NCBI GenBank assembly: GCA_902587615.1 | Contig: CACILY010000001.1 | Location: 40,887 to 104,886 of the forward strand | Direction of reading: 5' to 3' | Source: an uncultured Prochlorococcus sp. | GTDB taxonomy: Bacteria > Cyanobacteriota > Cyanobacteriia > PCC-6307 > Cyanobiaceae | Length of the DNA stretch: 64,000 bases | Shown here: one piece after another, positions 35,967 to 45,395 of the stretch | How the letters are laid out: each line of letters begins with the position of its first letter | Position numbering within the stretch: position 1 is the stretch's first letter | Notes under the pieces: model-generated | Told to the model about the DNA's origin: nothing | What the model saw: the letters and a program-made list of their open reading frames with translations, nothing else | Database searches by the model: none | Program-made: the position numbers and the translations under genes

Positions 35967-38021
35967 ATGACACCTCCACGTTTTCACCCGCGAACTATTG
36001 ATGCCGTTAAAGAACGGGCTGATATCGTTGATGTTGTTGGAGAACATGTTGTTTTAAAAAAAAGAGGTAGAGAGTTTGTAGGTATATGTCCTTTCCATGA
36101 CGACAGTAAACCATCAATGACTGTTTCTCCTGCGAAACAGTTTTATTACTGTTTCTCCTGTGGTGCTGGTGGAAATTCGATTAAATTTTTAATGGAATTT
36201 CAGAGGTTAAGTTTTTCAGATGTCGTCTTAGAGTTAGCACGCAAATATCAACTTCCAGTTGAAACCTTAGATGCTCCTCAGCAAGAAAGATTACGTAAGC
36301 AGTTATCTCGGAAGGAAGAACTACATGCAGTATTAAACCTTGCTCTTGGTTGGTTTCGTACTCAGTTGATAAATCCTATAGGAAATGATGCTCTGAACTA
36401 TTTAACTAATGTCAGATCTCTTTCAAAAGGTACTATTGATAATTTTGAATTGGGGTATGCTCCAAATCAATGGGACGGGCTTTTAAATTATCTGAATAGA
36501 GTTCATAACATTTCTAATGAGCTAATCGAAGCATCAGGGCTTATTGTCTCAAGAAAAAATGATGGTGGTTTTTATGACAGATTTAGAAATAGAGTGATAG
36601 TTCCCATCCATGATAGACAAAAAAGAGTTATTGGTTTTGGAGGTAGAAGTTTAGACGGCTCTGAACCTAAATATCTTAATTCTCCGGAGACAGAAATTTT
36701 TCAAAAGGGTCAAAACCTATTTGCTCTTGATAAAGCTGTTAATTCCATCCGCAAGAATGATTGTTCAGTTGTTGTAGAAGGATATTTTGACGTAATAGCT
36801 CTTCACGACGCAGGAATTAAAAATTCAGTTGCATCACTAGGCACTGCATTAAGTAGCCAACAGATAACTCAGTTATGTAGATGTATGGATAGTAAAAGGA
36901 TATTCCTTAATTTTGATACTGATGGTGCAGGCACACGTGCAGCGACACGAGCTATTAAGGAAGTAGAGCATCTCGCAATGCAGGGTCAACTAGAACTTAG
37001 AGTACTTGAACTTCCGTCTGGTAAGGACCCGGATGAATTCCTTAAGAAGAATACTCCTGCTGATTACAACGCTTTATTGAAGAAAGCACCTCTTTGGCTT
37101 GATTGGCAGATAGATCAAGTTTTAAAAGGCCTGGATTTGAGAAAGGCAGATCAATTTCAATTAGCTGTTACAGGTGTAGTTAAATTACTAGGCAAATTAC
37201 CTCCTTCTGCGTTACGAACCCATTACCTTCAAAAGGTTTCCGAGCTCTTAAGTGGTGGACATGCACGTTTATCACTTCAATTAGAAGAAGATCTAAGAAA
37301 ACAAATAAAAGGTCAACGTTGGCATGGCCAATCTAAACGGCACGAACAACCCGGTGATGCAACTTTGAAAGAAAGAAGTGAGGCAGAAATTCTACGGCTT
37401 TATCTTCATTGTTCTAATGACAGAGTTCAAATTCGTAGGGAATTAAGAGTTCGAGAAATCGAACATTTTGCTTTCATCCATCATCGCCTCTTATGGGCCG
37501 CTATAAGTGATATAGAAGAGAAACTTGTTGGTGCTAATCGTTTAGAACAAATTAATAAGGGAAATGATAATGGAACCGACTTGTCTCAAATTGATTTGAC
37601 ACAACAAATTTTCGATCAATTTCTTCTTGAACACGTTGAGCTTGTGGATCGTATTACTCCACTTTTGAAACCCAATGAACTTCAAATGACAGAGATGTCT
37701 CAACCACTTATTCAATTGAGAGGTGCTGCTGCTGTTTTAGAACGTCAAAAAGCTCTTAAGAGATGTAGACATTTGATCGAGTCCTGGAGCTCACAAAGAC
37801 TTAAGACTCTTGAAGAATGTATTGCATGCCTTATCGAGCAGGATAAAGAAAATTCTTCTGAGTCTCAAGAAATGCAAACTCAAATTGATCAAATGTTTGA
37901 GAAATTAAACGTTGATGCTTTGAACTTTCAAGAACTCTATTATAGCGAACGTAAACATATTCTTCATCTAGATAAACAAAGATGCTCGACATACGAGTCT
38001 GTATCGAACATTAAGGAATAG
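35967..38021 (+). CDS. dnaG: DNA primase
   Basis: A 684-residue primase. N-terminal zinc finger CPFHDDSKPS plus CFSCGAGG, the RNA polymerase core with FGGRSLDGSEPKYLNSPET, and the TOPRIM domain with VVEGYFDVIALHDAG and the NFDTDGAGTRAA acidic cluster. The long helical C-terminal part (from about 440) would interact with DnaB and is divergent. ATG 35967 (MTPPRFHPRTIDAV) is preferred to TTG 35964. Confidence 0.96.
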   Translation: MTPPRFHPRTIDAVKERADIVDVVGEHVVLKKRGREFVGICPFHDDSKPSMTVSPAKQFYYCFSCGAGGNSIKFLMEFQRLSFSDVVLELARKYQLPVETLDAPQQERLRKQLSRKEELHAVLNLALGWFRTQLINPIGNDALNYLTNVRSLSKGTIDNFELGYAPNQWDGLLNYLNRVHNISNELIEASGLIVSRKNDGGFYDRFRNRVIVPIHDRQKRVIGFGGRSLDGSEPKYLNSPETEIFQKGQNLFALDKAVNSIRKNDCSVVVEGYFDVIALHDAGIKNSVASLGTALSSQQITQLCRCMDSKRIFLNFDTDGAGTRAATRAIKEVEHLAMQGQLELRVLELPSGKDPDEFLKKNTPADYNALLKKAPLWLDWQIDQVLKGLDLRKADQFQLAVTGVVKLLGKLPPSALRTHYLQKVSELLSGGHARLSLQLEEDLRKQIKGQRWHGQSKRHEQPGDATLKERSEAEILRLYLHCSNDRVQIRRELRVREIEHFAFIHHRLLWAAISDIEEKLVGANRLEQINKGNDNGTDLSQIDLTQQIFDQFLLEHVELVDRITPLLKPNELQMTEMSQPLIQLRGAAAVLERQKALKRCRHLIESWSSQRLKTLEECIACLIEQDKENSSESQEMQTQIDQMFEKLNVDALNFQELYYSERKHILHLDKQRCSTYESVSNIKE

Positions 38022-38049
38022 ATTACTTCTATAATCGTCTATCCCTTAA
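38011..38049. terminator. Inverted repeat between convergent genes (possible bidirectional terminator)
   Basis: TTAAGGAATAGA (38011-38022) pairs with TCTATCCCTTAA (38038-38049), one mismatch, across a 15-nt loop. It overlaps the last codons of dnaG and the end of the convergent gene at 38046, so it may terminate both. T runs are weak. Confidence 0.4.
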
Positions 38050-38510
38050 AAACAATACTTTTTCAATGCTTTTATGACGTATTTAGGCTTGTCTTCAAGC
38101 GCATAAGCTTCATATTCCTTCTCTCTGTTACCTGATACGGATACAGAGCCCTCTAATGCCTCAGTTTTATATGGATGAATTTTTAGTTTCTTTTTTTCTA
38201 TAAGATCCACTGTGTTTCCATTATTACAGTCTTGAGCTATATGAATAGACTCATGTCTTAATGCTCTTCTGATATATATGCCTGTTCTATCTAACTCGTC
38301 ATTAGGTCTAAGTTTCGTTATAAAGTAACCGCCTCTCTTCTTAGCATTATCTGTACATATTACTACTTTACGTTGTCGTCTTTTTAAAAAACCAACAAAC
38401 TCTTCGCCTATTAAGCATAATGGAGTATTTTCTTCTACTGAATAATCCGCCTTATATAGCAATTCTAGGATCTCTATTTCTCTTGCGTTTAGAAATGTCA
38501 GAAACTCCAT
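38046..38510 (-). CDS. Small HExxH protein, putative metallopeptidase
   Basis: A 154-residue protein. HESIH (86-90) in RRALRHESIHIAQDC has the zincin form HExxH, and a downstream EKEYEAYALED (130-140) could supply the third ligand. A strand-rich N-terminal half includes LIGEEFVGFLKRRQRKVVIC. It does not match a named family I can recall, and peptidase activity is inference. It lies 48 bp after umuC on the same strand, which suggests possible co-expression with damage-response genes. Confidence 0.6.
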   Translation of the reverse strand: MEFLTFLNAREIEILELLYKADYSVEENTPLCLIGEEFVGFLKRRQRKVVICTDNAKKRGGYFITKLRPNDELDRTGIYIRRALRHESIHIAQDCNNGNTVDLIEKKKLKIHPYKTEALEGSVSVSGNREKEYEAYALEDKPKYVIKALKKYCF

Positions 38511-38557
38511 TCTTTCTCTTTACTATGATCTCATATCAAAATCTATATTACCAGTAA

Positions 38558-39829
38558 CTATGCTTTTAAAATAGGTATCTCATTAAGTCTTGTTGTTGCT
38601 GCTTTACTTAGTCTTTCTCGCTTCATTTGCCAATTTTGTTTTATTCCACACGCACACCAAGTGATAGTATTTTTTCCGTATCTCTTATTTAGATTGTCGA
38701 TAACATCCATTAGTTTCTCCTGCTTTTGTTTTGATAAATTGTTTGTTTCTTGAAAGAGATGTTGTTGTAAAAAATTTGGCTTTTGAAGTTTTTGCATGAT
38801 TACACCTGCTTTGATGAATGGATATCCTTCCTGGAATATTTGTTTAGTCAATGAAAGCGAGCTAGACAGAAGAATATTAGTGTTATTAGTAGGTATATCC
38901 AGTGTTTTTGTAGCTGTTTTACTATAATAATTTGATTTGTAAGAACTGGTTTTAATGAATATGCTTATAGCACCTGCTAATTGGTTTTGAATACGTAGCT
39001 TTTCACTAGCACGTACTACATAACTAGCTATTGCTTGTCGTAATTCGCTCTCATCTGTAATAGGTTTATTAAAACTTCTACTTACGCAAGTTTCCTTTTT
39101 ATCATTTTCAATTGTAAATCGTGAGCATGATTCTCCACGTAACTCATGTTGTATGCGTAAACCTTTTATTCCGGATTGTCTTTTTAAGAAGTTACTTGGC
39201 ATATCCCTTAACTGACGAGCTGTTTTAATTCCATGTAGTCGACACCAATATGCAAGCTTGTGGCCAATACCCCATACGTTTTCTATTTCAATCATTTCAA
39301 GCCACTCATCTGGATTATCTACAGTTGTTATGTCAAAAACACTTGCATTAGTTATTACACTTTTAGCTAAGTAATTGGAAGCTTTGGCTTGCCCTTTGCT
39401 TGAACCAATACCAATGGCTATTGATAAGCCGAGATTCTGATATATAAGTGATCGCAGTTGATATGCCCATGGAGTTAATTGAGAATGAGAGGGTCTAGTT
39501 ATTTTGCAAAAGGCTTCGTCAATTGAATATATATCCAATTCCTCGCAGTGACCTTTTAATAATTCCATTAAGCGCTTACTCATGTCCCCATAAAGTTCGT
39601 AATTTGAACTACGTATCTGCACTCCATGGCTTTTTAACGTATGGGCTACTTTGTAATAGGGTGCTCCCATTTTGATATTAAGACTTCGAGCTTCCGCATT
39701 GCGAGAGATAATACAGCCATCGTTATTGGAAAGAACAACCAATGGTTTGTTTTTGAGTGATGGATCAAATACTTTTTCACATGATGCATAAAAATTATTG
39801 CAGTCAATTAATGCGATAGCTCTAGTCAT
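38558..39829 (-). CDS. umuC: Y-family DNA polymerase V catalytic subunit
   Basis: A 423-residue translesion polymerase. The metal-binding motif ALIDCNNFYASCE is at the N-terminus, followed by VVLSNNDGCIISRNAEA and the second catalytic SIDEAF. The little finger follows with VIMQKL and the typical long C-terminal tail. It is 17 bp after umuD on the same strand, forming the umuDC operon. Both likely respond to DNA damage through the LexA-like box upstream of umuD. Confidence 0.95.
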   Translation of the reverse strand: MTRAIALIDCNNFYASCEKVFDPSLKNKPLVVLSNNDGCIISRNAEARSLNIKMGAPYYKVAHTLKSHGVQIRSSNYELYGDMSKRLMELLKGHCEELDIYSIDEAFCKITRPSHSQLTPWAYQLRSLIYQNLGLSIAIGIGSSKGQAKASNYLAKSVITNASVFDITTVDNPDEWLEMIEIENVWGIGHKLAYWCRLHGIKTARQLRDMPSNFLKRQSGIKGLRIQHELRGESCSRFTIENDKKETCVSRSFNKPITDESELRQAIASYVVRASEKLRIQNQLAGAISIFIKTSSYKSNYYSKTATKTLDIPTNNTNILLSSSLSLTKQIFQEGYPFIKAGVIMQKLQKPNFLQQHLFQETNNLSKQKQEKLMDVIDNLNKRYGKNTITWCACGIKQNWQMKRERLSKAATTRLNEIPILKA

Positions 39830-39846
39830 ATAATTCTAGAAATTTG

Positions 39847-40278
39847 TTATAGGCTGTGAATTGAATGTATGGCTACACCCCAGATCTCGACATTTTCGTA
39901 AAGACTTAAATTGATTCGTGGGTATTCTGGATTTTCAGCTTCTAAGTAAAGACTTTCTTTATACTTCACAAGCCTTTTTAAAGTAAATGAACCATCTAAA
40001 ATAACTACCACGATTCGACCTAGATGTGGATGGATACTACGGTCTACGATTAATAAATCACCATCATTGATGCCTGCGTTAGTCATCGAGTAACCACTTA
40101 CACGTAGAAAAAAAGTACTCGAAGGGTGCTTGATTAAATGTTCATTAAGATCAATTCCAAAGTCAGTGTAGTCGTCAGCAGGAGAAGGAAAACCTGCTGC
40201 TATATATTCATTTGCAAGTGGCAGAGGAACAGGTAAAAGTTTGCTTTTCAAGGAAAGCGGTAGCTCGGTAAATTCCAC
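39847..40278 (-). CDS. umuD: UmuD-type LexA/S24 peptidase, polymerase V accessory subunit
   Basis: A 143-residue protein from a GTG. It has a self-cleavage Ala-Gly (A28-G29 in IAAGFPSPADDY), a catalytic Ser (S64 in GYSMTNAGI) and a Lys (K101 in FTLKRL), the S24 serine/lysine dyad. After RecA-stimulated cleavage, UmuD' combines with UmuC for lesion bypass. A LexA-like site lies 22 bp upstream. Confidence 0.93.
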   Translation of the reverse strand: MEFTELPLSLKSKLLPVPLPLANEYIAAGFPSPADDYTDFGIDLNEHLIKHPSSTFFLRVSGYSMTNAGINDGDLLIVDRSIHPHLGRIVVVILDGSFTLKRLVKYKESLYLEAENPEYPRINLSLYENVEIWGVAIHSIHSL

Positions 40279-40299
40279 GTAAATTGAACCTTAGGTAGT

Positions 40300-40313
40300 A
40301 GTATACTAGTACT
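40300..40313 (-). promoter_or_regulatory. Candidate LexA (SOS) operator upstream of umuD
   Basis: AGTATACTAGTACT fits the cyanobacterial LexA consensus RGTACNNNDGTWCB (reported for Anabaena) with one mismatch on either strand. It lies 22 bp before the umuD start and overlaps TATACT on the umuD strand, a good -10 element, so bound LexA would block the promoter. Confidence 0.6.
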
Positions 40314-40346
40314 AATACCCTTATCCCGTCGATATGGGTTAAATCT

Positions 40347-40784
40347 TTAGCTTCTGTGATAAGGGCTGCGTGTGAGGATTGATTGAGCTCTATATATTTG
40401 CTCAACGAGTATTAGGCGTGCTAATTCATGAGGGAAGGTGAGAGGAGATAAGCTTAAATTCCAATAGCAAATATCTTGAAGTTCAGTATGCAAGCCGTTA
40501 GCTCCACCAATAGCAAAAACAAGACGTTGGTTCCCAATGTTGTTTAGACGTTCTGCAAATTGCACGGAGGAAAGTTGAATTCCTCTTTCATTGAGAAGTA
40601 TTAATAGCTCATTGGGTTTGATGGAAGAGCGAATAGCTAATGCTTCCTTTGTTATAGTGCTGTCACGTAACTCAGTGATAGTAAGTCCTTTTAATCGATT
40701 TAGATATATAGAAATACCAGATTGAATCCAATCCTTTTTTATTTTGCCAATGGCTAAAATACGATAACGAGATAAATTAAGCAA
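40347..40784 (-). CDS. rlmH: 23S rRNA (pseudouridine1915-N3) methyltransferase
   Basis: A 145-residue SPOUT methyltransferase. YRILAIGKIKKDWIQSGISIYL at the N-terminus, LVFAIGGANGL for the SAM knot, and SLSPLTFPHELARLILVEQIYRA at the C-terminus are family markers. TTG start. It modifies helix 69 of 23S rRNA in the ribosome. Its stop lies 34 bp before the umuD operator region on the same strand. Confidence 0.93.
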   Translation of the reverse strand: MLNLSRYRILAIGKIKKDWIQSGISIYLNRLKGLTITELRDSTITKEALAIRSSIKPNELLILLNERGIQLSSVQFAERLNNIGNQRLVFAIGGANGLHTELQDICYWNLSLSPLTFPHELARLILVEQIYRAQSILTRSPYHRS

Positions 40785-40798
40785 AGGACTTAAATAAA

Positions 40799-41185
40799 TT
40801 AAATTTCATCTTCCAAGAGTAATTGCTCAAACAAGACATATTCACCATGTATATCGTTTTTTTGTTGTTGGAGGGGTATGGGATTGCTAGAATTATTCGA
40901 AGTATGTTCTTTATTCCTATTGCCTGTAGGTGTATTTAAGGAGTCTTGTTGTTTTTGTTCTGTTTGTTGAAGTCGTGAAAGAAGATGAGAGGGAATAGAA
41001 CCGTCTTGACTTGCGTTCATAAGCTCATGAAAAAGTTTTTGGGGATTATCTTCAGTTTCTATTGGATGTAGTTTTTTAGTCGAATTGCTATTAGCATTTT
41101 TGGAGGATTTATCCGTTTTGATATTTTGAGGTAAATCCTTACGAAGTTTGAGCAAAAGATCAATGCTTTTAGAATTAAAACTCAT
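40799..41185 (-). CDS. Hypothetical low-complexity protein (128 aa)
   Basis: It begins MSFNSKSIDLLLKLRKDLPQ, followed by polar, disordered sequence rich in S, N, T and Q (about residues 20-115) and a short acidic hydrophobic end (EYVLFEQLLLEDEI). The helical pieces PQKLFHELMNASQDG and LLSRLQQTEQKQQ could be binding motifs. Function unknown. It is 14 bp upstream of rlmH and probably co-transcribed. Confidence 0.6.
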   Translation of the reverse strand: MSFNSKSIDLLLKLRKDLPQNIKTDKSSKNANSNSTKKLHPIETEDNPQKLFHELMNASQDGSIPSHLLSRLQQTEQKQQDSLNTPTGNRNKEHTSNNSSNPIPLQQQKNDIHGEYVLFEQLLLEDEI

Positions 41186-41253
41186 TTATATGTTTAATTC
41201 ATTTATTGTTTATTCTAAATGAAAAACAGATTATTTGTGGATTGATAATGAAT

Positions 41254-42201
41254 TCACGTAAAATCATTTTTGGAAAGTGACGTATCTAAATTTTTATTCT
41301 TAAAAAGAGCGATTAATCCAATAATTGTTGGAATAAATAAAGTGTAAATTCTAAGAAACAATGTAGCTGCAAATGCTTCTCCTTTACCGGCTCCATAGGC
41401 GATGGATAAAGCTATTGATGTGGTTTCACTGGTAAGAAGACCGCCTGGTAAGAAAGATATTACTCCTCCTATTCCCATAGCAGTTCTAATAAGAGTTGCA
41501 TGTTTGAAGGCTAAATCAACATTTAGGAGGTGAAAAGTTATAAATAATAAAAATGATTCAAGGAGCCATGCTGTGGCACATAAAACATTAGATGCTATAA
41601 ATACTTTAGGATTATTTAATTCTTTTACGGTAAGAAGGGCAGAATAAAGCTTGCTAGTAAGTCTATTATCTATGAAATAATATTTAATTTTATTTTGTAT
41701 ACGCTTTATGATAGTAAATTTTGTAATAGGTAATGTGATTATATATAATAGAAATGATAAAATGAATAGTGAATAAAAAAATGTATCCAAATTAAGAATT
41801 GACCAAAGAATAAGAAGTAGGGCGCTTGATAAATCAGTTATTCGTTCGGATATAGTTATGCCTATACCATGACTCATAGGGATGCGATAAAGTCTATTTA
41901 ACCAAATTGCACGTATGGCCTCACCACTTCTTGCAGGGGCTGAAATAAGAGATAATCCTGCAATGTAGAGTTTCGAACAGGATAGAAGATTCACTCTAGT
42001 ATGTAGTATTTGTAATAGGTATAACCATCTTATGTTTAGGATGAAATGGCTAAGAATAGGGAACGATAGTGAGTAAAACCACCAAGAATAAGGAATTGAG
42101 AATATAGAGTCTTTAACTTCTAATAATCCAATGAATAATATGATTATCGAGTAAATGACTATTGTTATAAGTATTAACTGGAAGACATTATCTTTTTTCA
42201 T
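41254..42201 (-). CDS. Flippase-like (LPG synthase TM-type) membrane protein
   Basis: A 315-residue protein with about eight hydrophobic helices. It has the UPF0104 hallmarks: ISAPARSGEAIRAIWL, GITISERITDLSSALLL and MGIGGVISFLPGGLLTSETT. Relatives flip lipids or carry the membrane part of lysylphosphatidylglycerol synthases. ATG 42201 (MKKDNVFQLI) is preferred to TTG 42234, which would overlap the upstream gene. Its place after two glycosyltransferase genes suggests transport of a lipid-linked sugar. Confidence 0.82.
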   Translation of the reverse strand: MKKDNVFQLILITIVIYSIIILFIGLLEVKDSIFSIPYSWWFYSLSFPILSHFILNIRWLYLLQILHTRVNLLSCSKLYIAGLSLISAPARSGEAIRAIWLNRLYRIPMSHGIGITISERITDLSSALLLILWSILNLDTFFYSLFILSFLLYIITLPITKFTIIKRIQNKIKYYFIDNRLTSKLYSALLTVKELNNPKVFIASNVLCATAWLLESFLLFITFHLLNVDLAFKHATLIRTAMGIGGVISFLPGGLLTSETTSIALSIAYGAGKGEAFAATLFLRIYTLFIPTIIGLIALFKNKNLDTSLSKNDFT

Positions 42202-42205
42202 GTAT

Positions 42206-43597
42206 TTAGATAAAACGTAATTTTTGGGCAGCAACTAAGCACATTTTGGCCAAGATAAGACCTTCTTTTACATGAGAAATATTTGAACTACCATATTGAC
42301 GTTCTTGATATCGAATAGGAACTTCAACTATTTTGAGATTTAATTTACTGGCACCAAATAGAAGATCAAAGTCTCCAAATGGATCGAAATCGCCAAAGTA
42401 TTTTCGGCCATGTTTTATATCATCATAATCTTTTCTCCAAAGAACTTTTGTCCCACAAAGGGTATCTTTGAGTCTTTGTCTCAGTAGCCATGAAAATGCG
42501 GCAGCAAAGAATCTATTTGCCATTGTATTTAGTAATGGCATTGCATTTTTGGTTCTAGGGTAAACAAGTCGACACCCATTGACGAAATCACCATTGCCAT
42601 CGACAAGTGTCTTGACAAAGATTGGTAGGTCTTCTGGCCTAACGGTTAAATCAGCATCCAATATTATTAAAATGTCACCGGTAGACTTTTCAAAACCATG
42701 CCATACTGCATTGGCCTTTCCACTTCCAGTCTGTCTATATTTGCTTAGATGTAATTGACCTTTGTAATCGTTGCATACATTTTCTATCATTTCCCAAGTA
42801 TCATCTTTTGAATGGCCTTCGACAAAAATAACTTCCGTAGATACACCAAGTAATGGCAATCGTTTAATAGCTGATTTAATATTGCCAGACTCGTTTCTTG
42901 CAGGAATTATTACGCTTACTGTCGGTTCTTTGATTCTTTTTGATTTAAGTCTGGCTACTAGCCAATGAGTTAAGCCTATTTTTTCAATAATTGGTAATTG
43001 ACTAACGAACCTGTTAGTGAAATTTGTGATTAAAGGAACGTATCTAGGAAGTAGACATCTATTACCATTCTTTAATACTTCCCATCCCGAAAGATCTAGC
43101 AGATTAGTTATATCTCCGGGCGTTAGCCAACTTTCGGGTGGTTGAGGATCACGTTGACCTAACTTCTCAGCTACTTTAAGTAATGGTTGCCATAACCAAT
43201 TATGAAAACTAATAATCAGCTTGGTATCTTTATGGCTAAAAGGCTCTAATTTCTCTAGTAAACCTTGAACGTCATTTACTGTGTTTAATGTGTTGTTAAT
43301 TACAATAATATCAAAAGGATCATTCTCATTTAAAGACTGGGGAGTTATTTCTTCAGCATTAGCATTATGAATAGTTAAATTTGAGTGTCGCCTTTGAGCA
43401 AAACTGGCTATTGAAGAGTCAATCTCTATACCTACACCATATGAAGGAGAAACACTAGCAAGTAGGTCTCCTATTCCACATCCAATTTCTAGAACTTTTT
43501 TATTTTCAGGGACAAGTAACTTATGGATTGCTTCTAGATCTTGATAATAAACTTTATTTGATTTTCTGAAGTGATCTTTTTTAATTGATTTATTCAT
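42206..43597 (-). CDS. Methyltransferase-GT2 glycosyltransferase fusion
   Basis: A 463-residue two-domain protein. The N-terminal domain is a class-I SAM methyltransferase with VLEIGCGIG (35-43) and YGVGIEID. The C-terminal GT2 domain (about 225-440) has TVSVIIPARNESGNI, EVIFVEGHSKDDT and the DAD metal site in LIILDADLT (314-316), as in dolichyl-phosphate mannose synthase-like enzymes that charge a polyprenyl phosphate with sugar. The fusion is unusual. It is followed after 4 bp by the flippase-like gene. Confidence 0.85.
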   Translation of the reverse strand: MNKSIKKDHFRKSNKVYYQDLEAIHKLLVPENKKVLEIGCGIGDLLASVSPSYGVGIEIDSSIASFAQRRHSNLTIHNANAEEITPQSLNENDPFDIIVINNTLNTVNDVQGLLEKLEPFSHKDTKLIISFHNWLWQPLLKVAEKLGQRDPQPPESWLTPGDITNLLDLSGWEVLKNGNRCLLPRYVPLITNFTNRFVSQLPIIEKIGLTHWLVARLKSKRIKEPTVSVIIPARNESGNIKSAIKRLPLLGVSTEVIFVEGHSKDDTWEMIENVCNDYKGQLHLSKYRQTGSGKANAVWHGFEKSTGDILIILDADLTVRPEDLPIFVKTLVDGNGDFVNGCRLVYPRTKNAMPLLNTMANRFFAAAFSWLLRQRLKDTLCGTKVLWRKDYDDIKHGRKYFGDFDPFGDFDLLFGASKLNLKIVEVPIRYQERQYGSSNISHVKEGLILAKMCLVAAQKLRFI

Positions 43598-43654
43598 TAA
43601 GTATTCTTGTTTTTAATTATTATACATTATTCAATTCAACTCTACAATATTAAA

Positions 43655-45223
43655 TTATAATATATCTGAACTTATAAGAATCCATGGATCTAATACATCA
43701 TTTTCTTCTATTACTTTTAGTTTTTTGCTGTTTGTGATTGGAGACGACTTGTGGACCCAAAAATAACCAGTTTTCTTTGTTGAAAGACTGCCTTTAGTAT
43801 AGGATCCTATATGTGGAGTATGAATTGAAATTTTTACTAATTTTGTAAATGCCTCACTATCTAGATCCTCTTCAGAGATTATATTAATTGAATTACGCTG
43901 AAGTATTTCTGCAATATCATTGTTCTGTAGAATAGTCTTTATCGATGGATCCCTATCTGTTAAAAGGGTGGATTGAGCAATTAATGAGAATGCAAGATAT
44001 GGTCCTATTAAAGTAAGTAAGATAACATGCTTTTGTTTATGGATAAATATAATAGATGCCCATGAAACTCCCAAGATAAGTAATGAATAAAGTATTACTG
44101 AGTCTTTAAAATTTATATAATCTACCTCTGTATATATTGATAAATTTCTAATTATAATTGAACTTATTATAAATGATATGCCAATAAGTATAAACAATAT
44201 TCTAGCAAATTTCTTGCTAATAATATTTTCGGAAAAGATGTGTCTTAGTCCTATTCCAGCGCTGATCGCTATAAATGGTGTTAGTTGAAGCGGGTAATAA
44301 GGTGTTTTGGTATTGAACAAACTAAGTAATATTAGAAATATTAATGGATAGCAAAATAAAAGTAAAAACTGGTCATTATTTATTTTCCTATGTTTAAAGA
44401 TGACAGATAAACCTAATATACTTAAAAATGACCATGGAAATGTATTTAGGGGAATATTCCATATGTAATAGAATAGAGATTTGCTAAATTGACTAGATTT
44501 AGATAAGTAATTAACTTTATTTATGATTAGAGAGTATTCTTCAATTCCATATTCAGAAATACTGGCGAATGTCCATAAAATAAAGGGCATAAATCCTGTT
44601 AAAAGTGCAACCCAGAATAAACGTGATCTTATTATATTTAATCTGTGATAATAGATAAATGGAATTAATGAAATTACAGGAATTAAAATCATCACAGTCT
44701 TTAGCATAAATGCCAGACCTACAACTAATCCCACAATGATGATATAAGAATCTGCTCTCTCCCTTTGATATTTTATAAGAGCCCATATACCAAGTATTTC
44801 CAATGCTAACAATGGCATATCTTGGCTTGCTAAGTGAGCATTATTAATCCATAAATATGATGTAGCAAGAATGATTGGACTTATCCAAGCTTGTTTTCTA
44901 TTTATTAATTCAAGTGATATTTGGTATGTTAAAACCAATGTTATGACAGCTGATATTAAAGATGGAATATGTGCTGCAAAAATTGTTTCCCCAAATATCT
45001 TTTGAGAGCCAGCTATTAACCACTGTACCCCTATAGTTCTGTCAAAGACTGGTTCACCAAGCCACGATGGTGTTATCCAATCGTTTGTTTCCAATATCGT
45101 CTTCGCTTGCAAAGCATAATATCCTTCATCTTGAGCTATGTAGCTTCTATCACCAAATACAATTAGAAGAGGACCGAAAATTAAAAAGCTAATTAAATGA
45201 TTTAATTTATTTTTTTTTATCAT
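43655..45223 (-). CDS. GT39-type membrane glycosyltransferase
   Basis: A 522-residue membrane protein with about eleven helices. The first luminal loop has the catalytic acidic motif in IAQDEGYYALQAKTI, and FDRTIGVQWLIAGSQ follows, typical of GT39/ArnT-like transferases that use polyprenyl-phosphate sugars. The C-terminal part is a soluble domain. It is expected to decorate a protein or envelope glycan; the acceptor is unknown. First of the leftward three-gene set. Confidence 0.82.
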   Translation of the reverse strand: MIKKNKLNHLISFLIFGPLLIVFGDRSYIAQDEGYYALQAKTILETNDWITPSWLGEPVFDRTIGVQWLIAGSQKIFGETIFAAHIPSLISAVITLVLTYQISLELINRKQAWISPIILATSYLWINNAHLASQDMPLLALEILGIWALIKYQRERADSYIIIVGLVVGLAFMLKTVMILIPVISLIPFIYYHRLNIIRSRLFWVALLTGFMPFILWTFASISEYGIEEYSLIINKVNYLSKSSQFSKSLFYYIWNIPLNTFPWSFLSILGLSVIFKHRKINNDQFLLLFCYPLIFLILLSLFNTKTPYYPLQLTPFIAISAGIGLRHIFSENIISKKFARILFILIGISFIISSIIIRNLSIYTEVDYINFKDSVILYSLLILGVSWASIIFIHKQKHVILLTLIGPYLAFSLIAQSTLLTDRDPSIKTILQNNDIAEILQRNSINIISEEDLDSEAFTKLVKISIHTPHIGSYTKGSLSTKKTGYFWVHKSSPITNSKKLKVIEENDVLDPWILISSDIL

Positions 45224-45395
45224 ATAAAAAACCGATTAATGGGTGGACGGAAAATTAACAATTATGAGTTTATATTTGTTATAGTAATTTCGTGTAGGTA
45301 TGGAAGCTATTAAATCCAATTCAATTATACTACTATTAGAAATACATTGATTAATACCTATTATTAAACTTTTTTCAATCTGTTAGTTATTAAAT

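Noticed and set aside
40208-40405. Minus-strand frame covering the umuD start and the rlmH end
   Set aside because: It overlaps two confidently identified genes in another frame and also spans the probable SOS operator.
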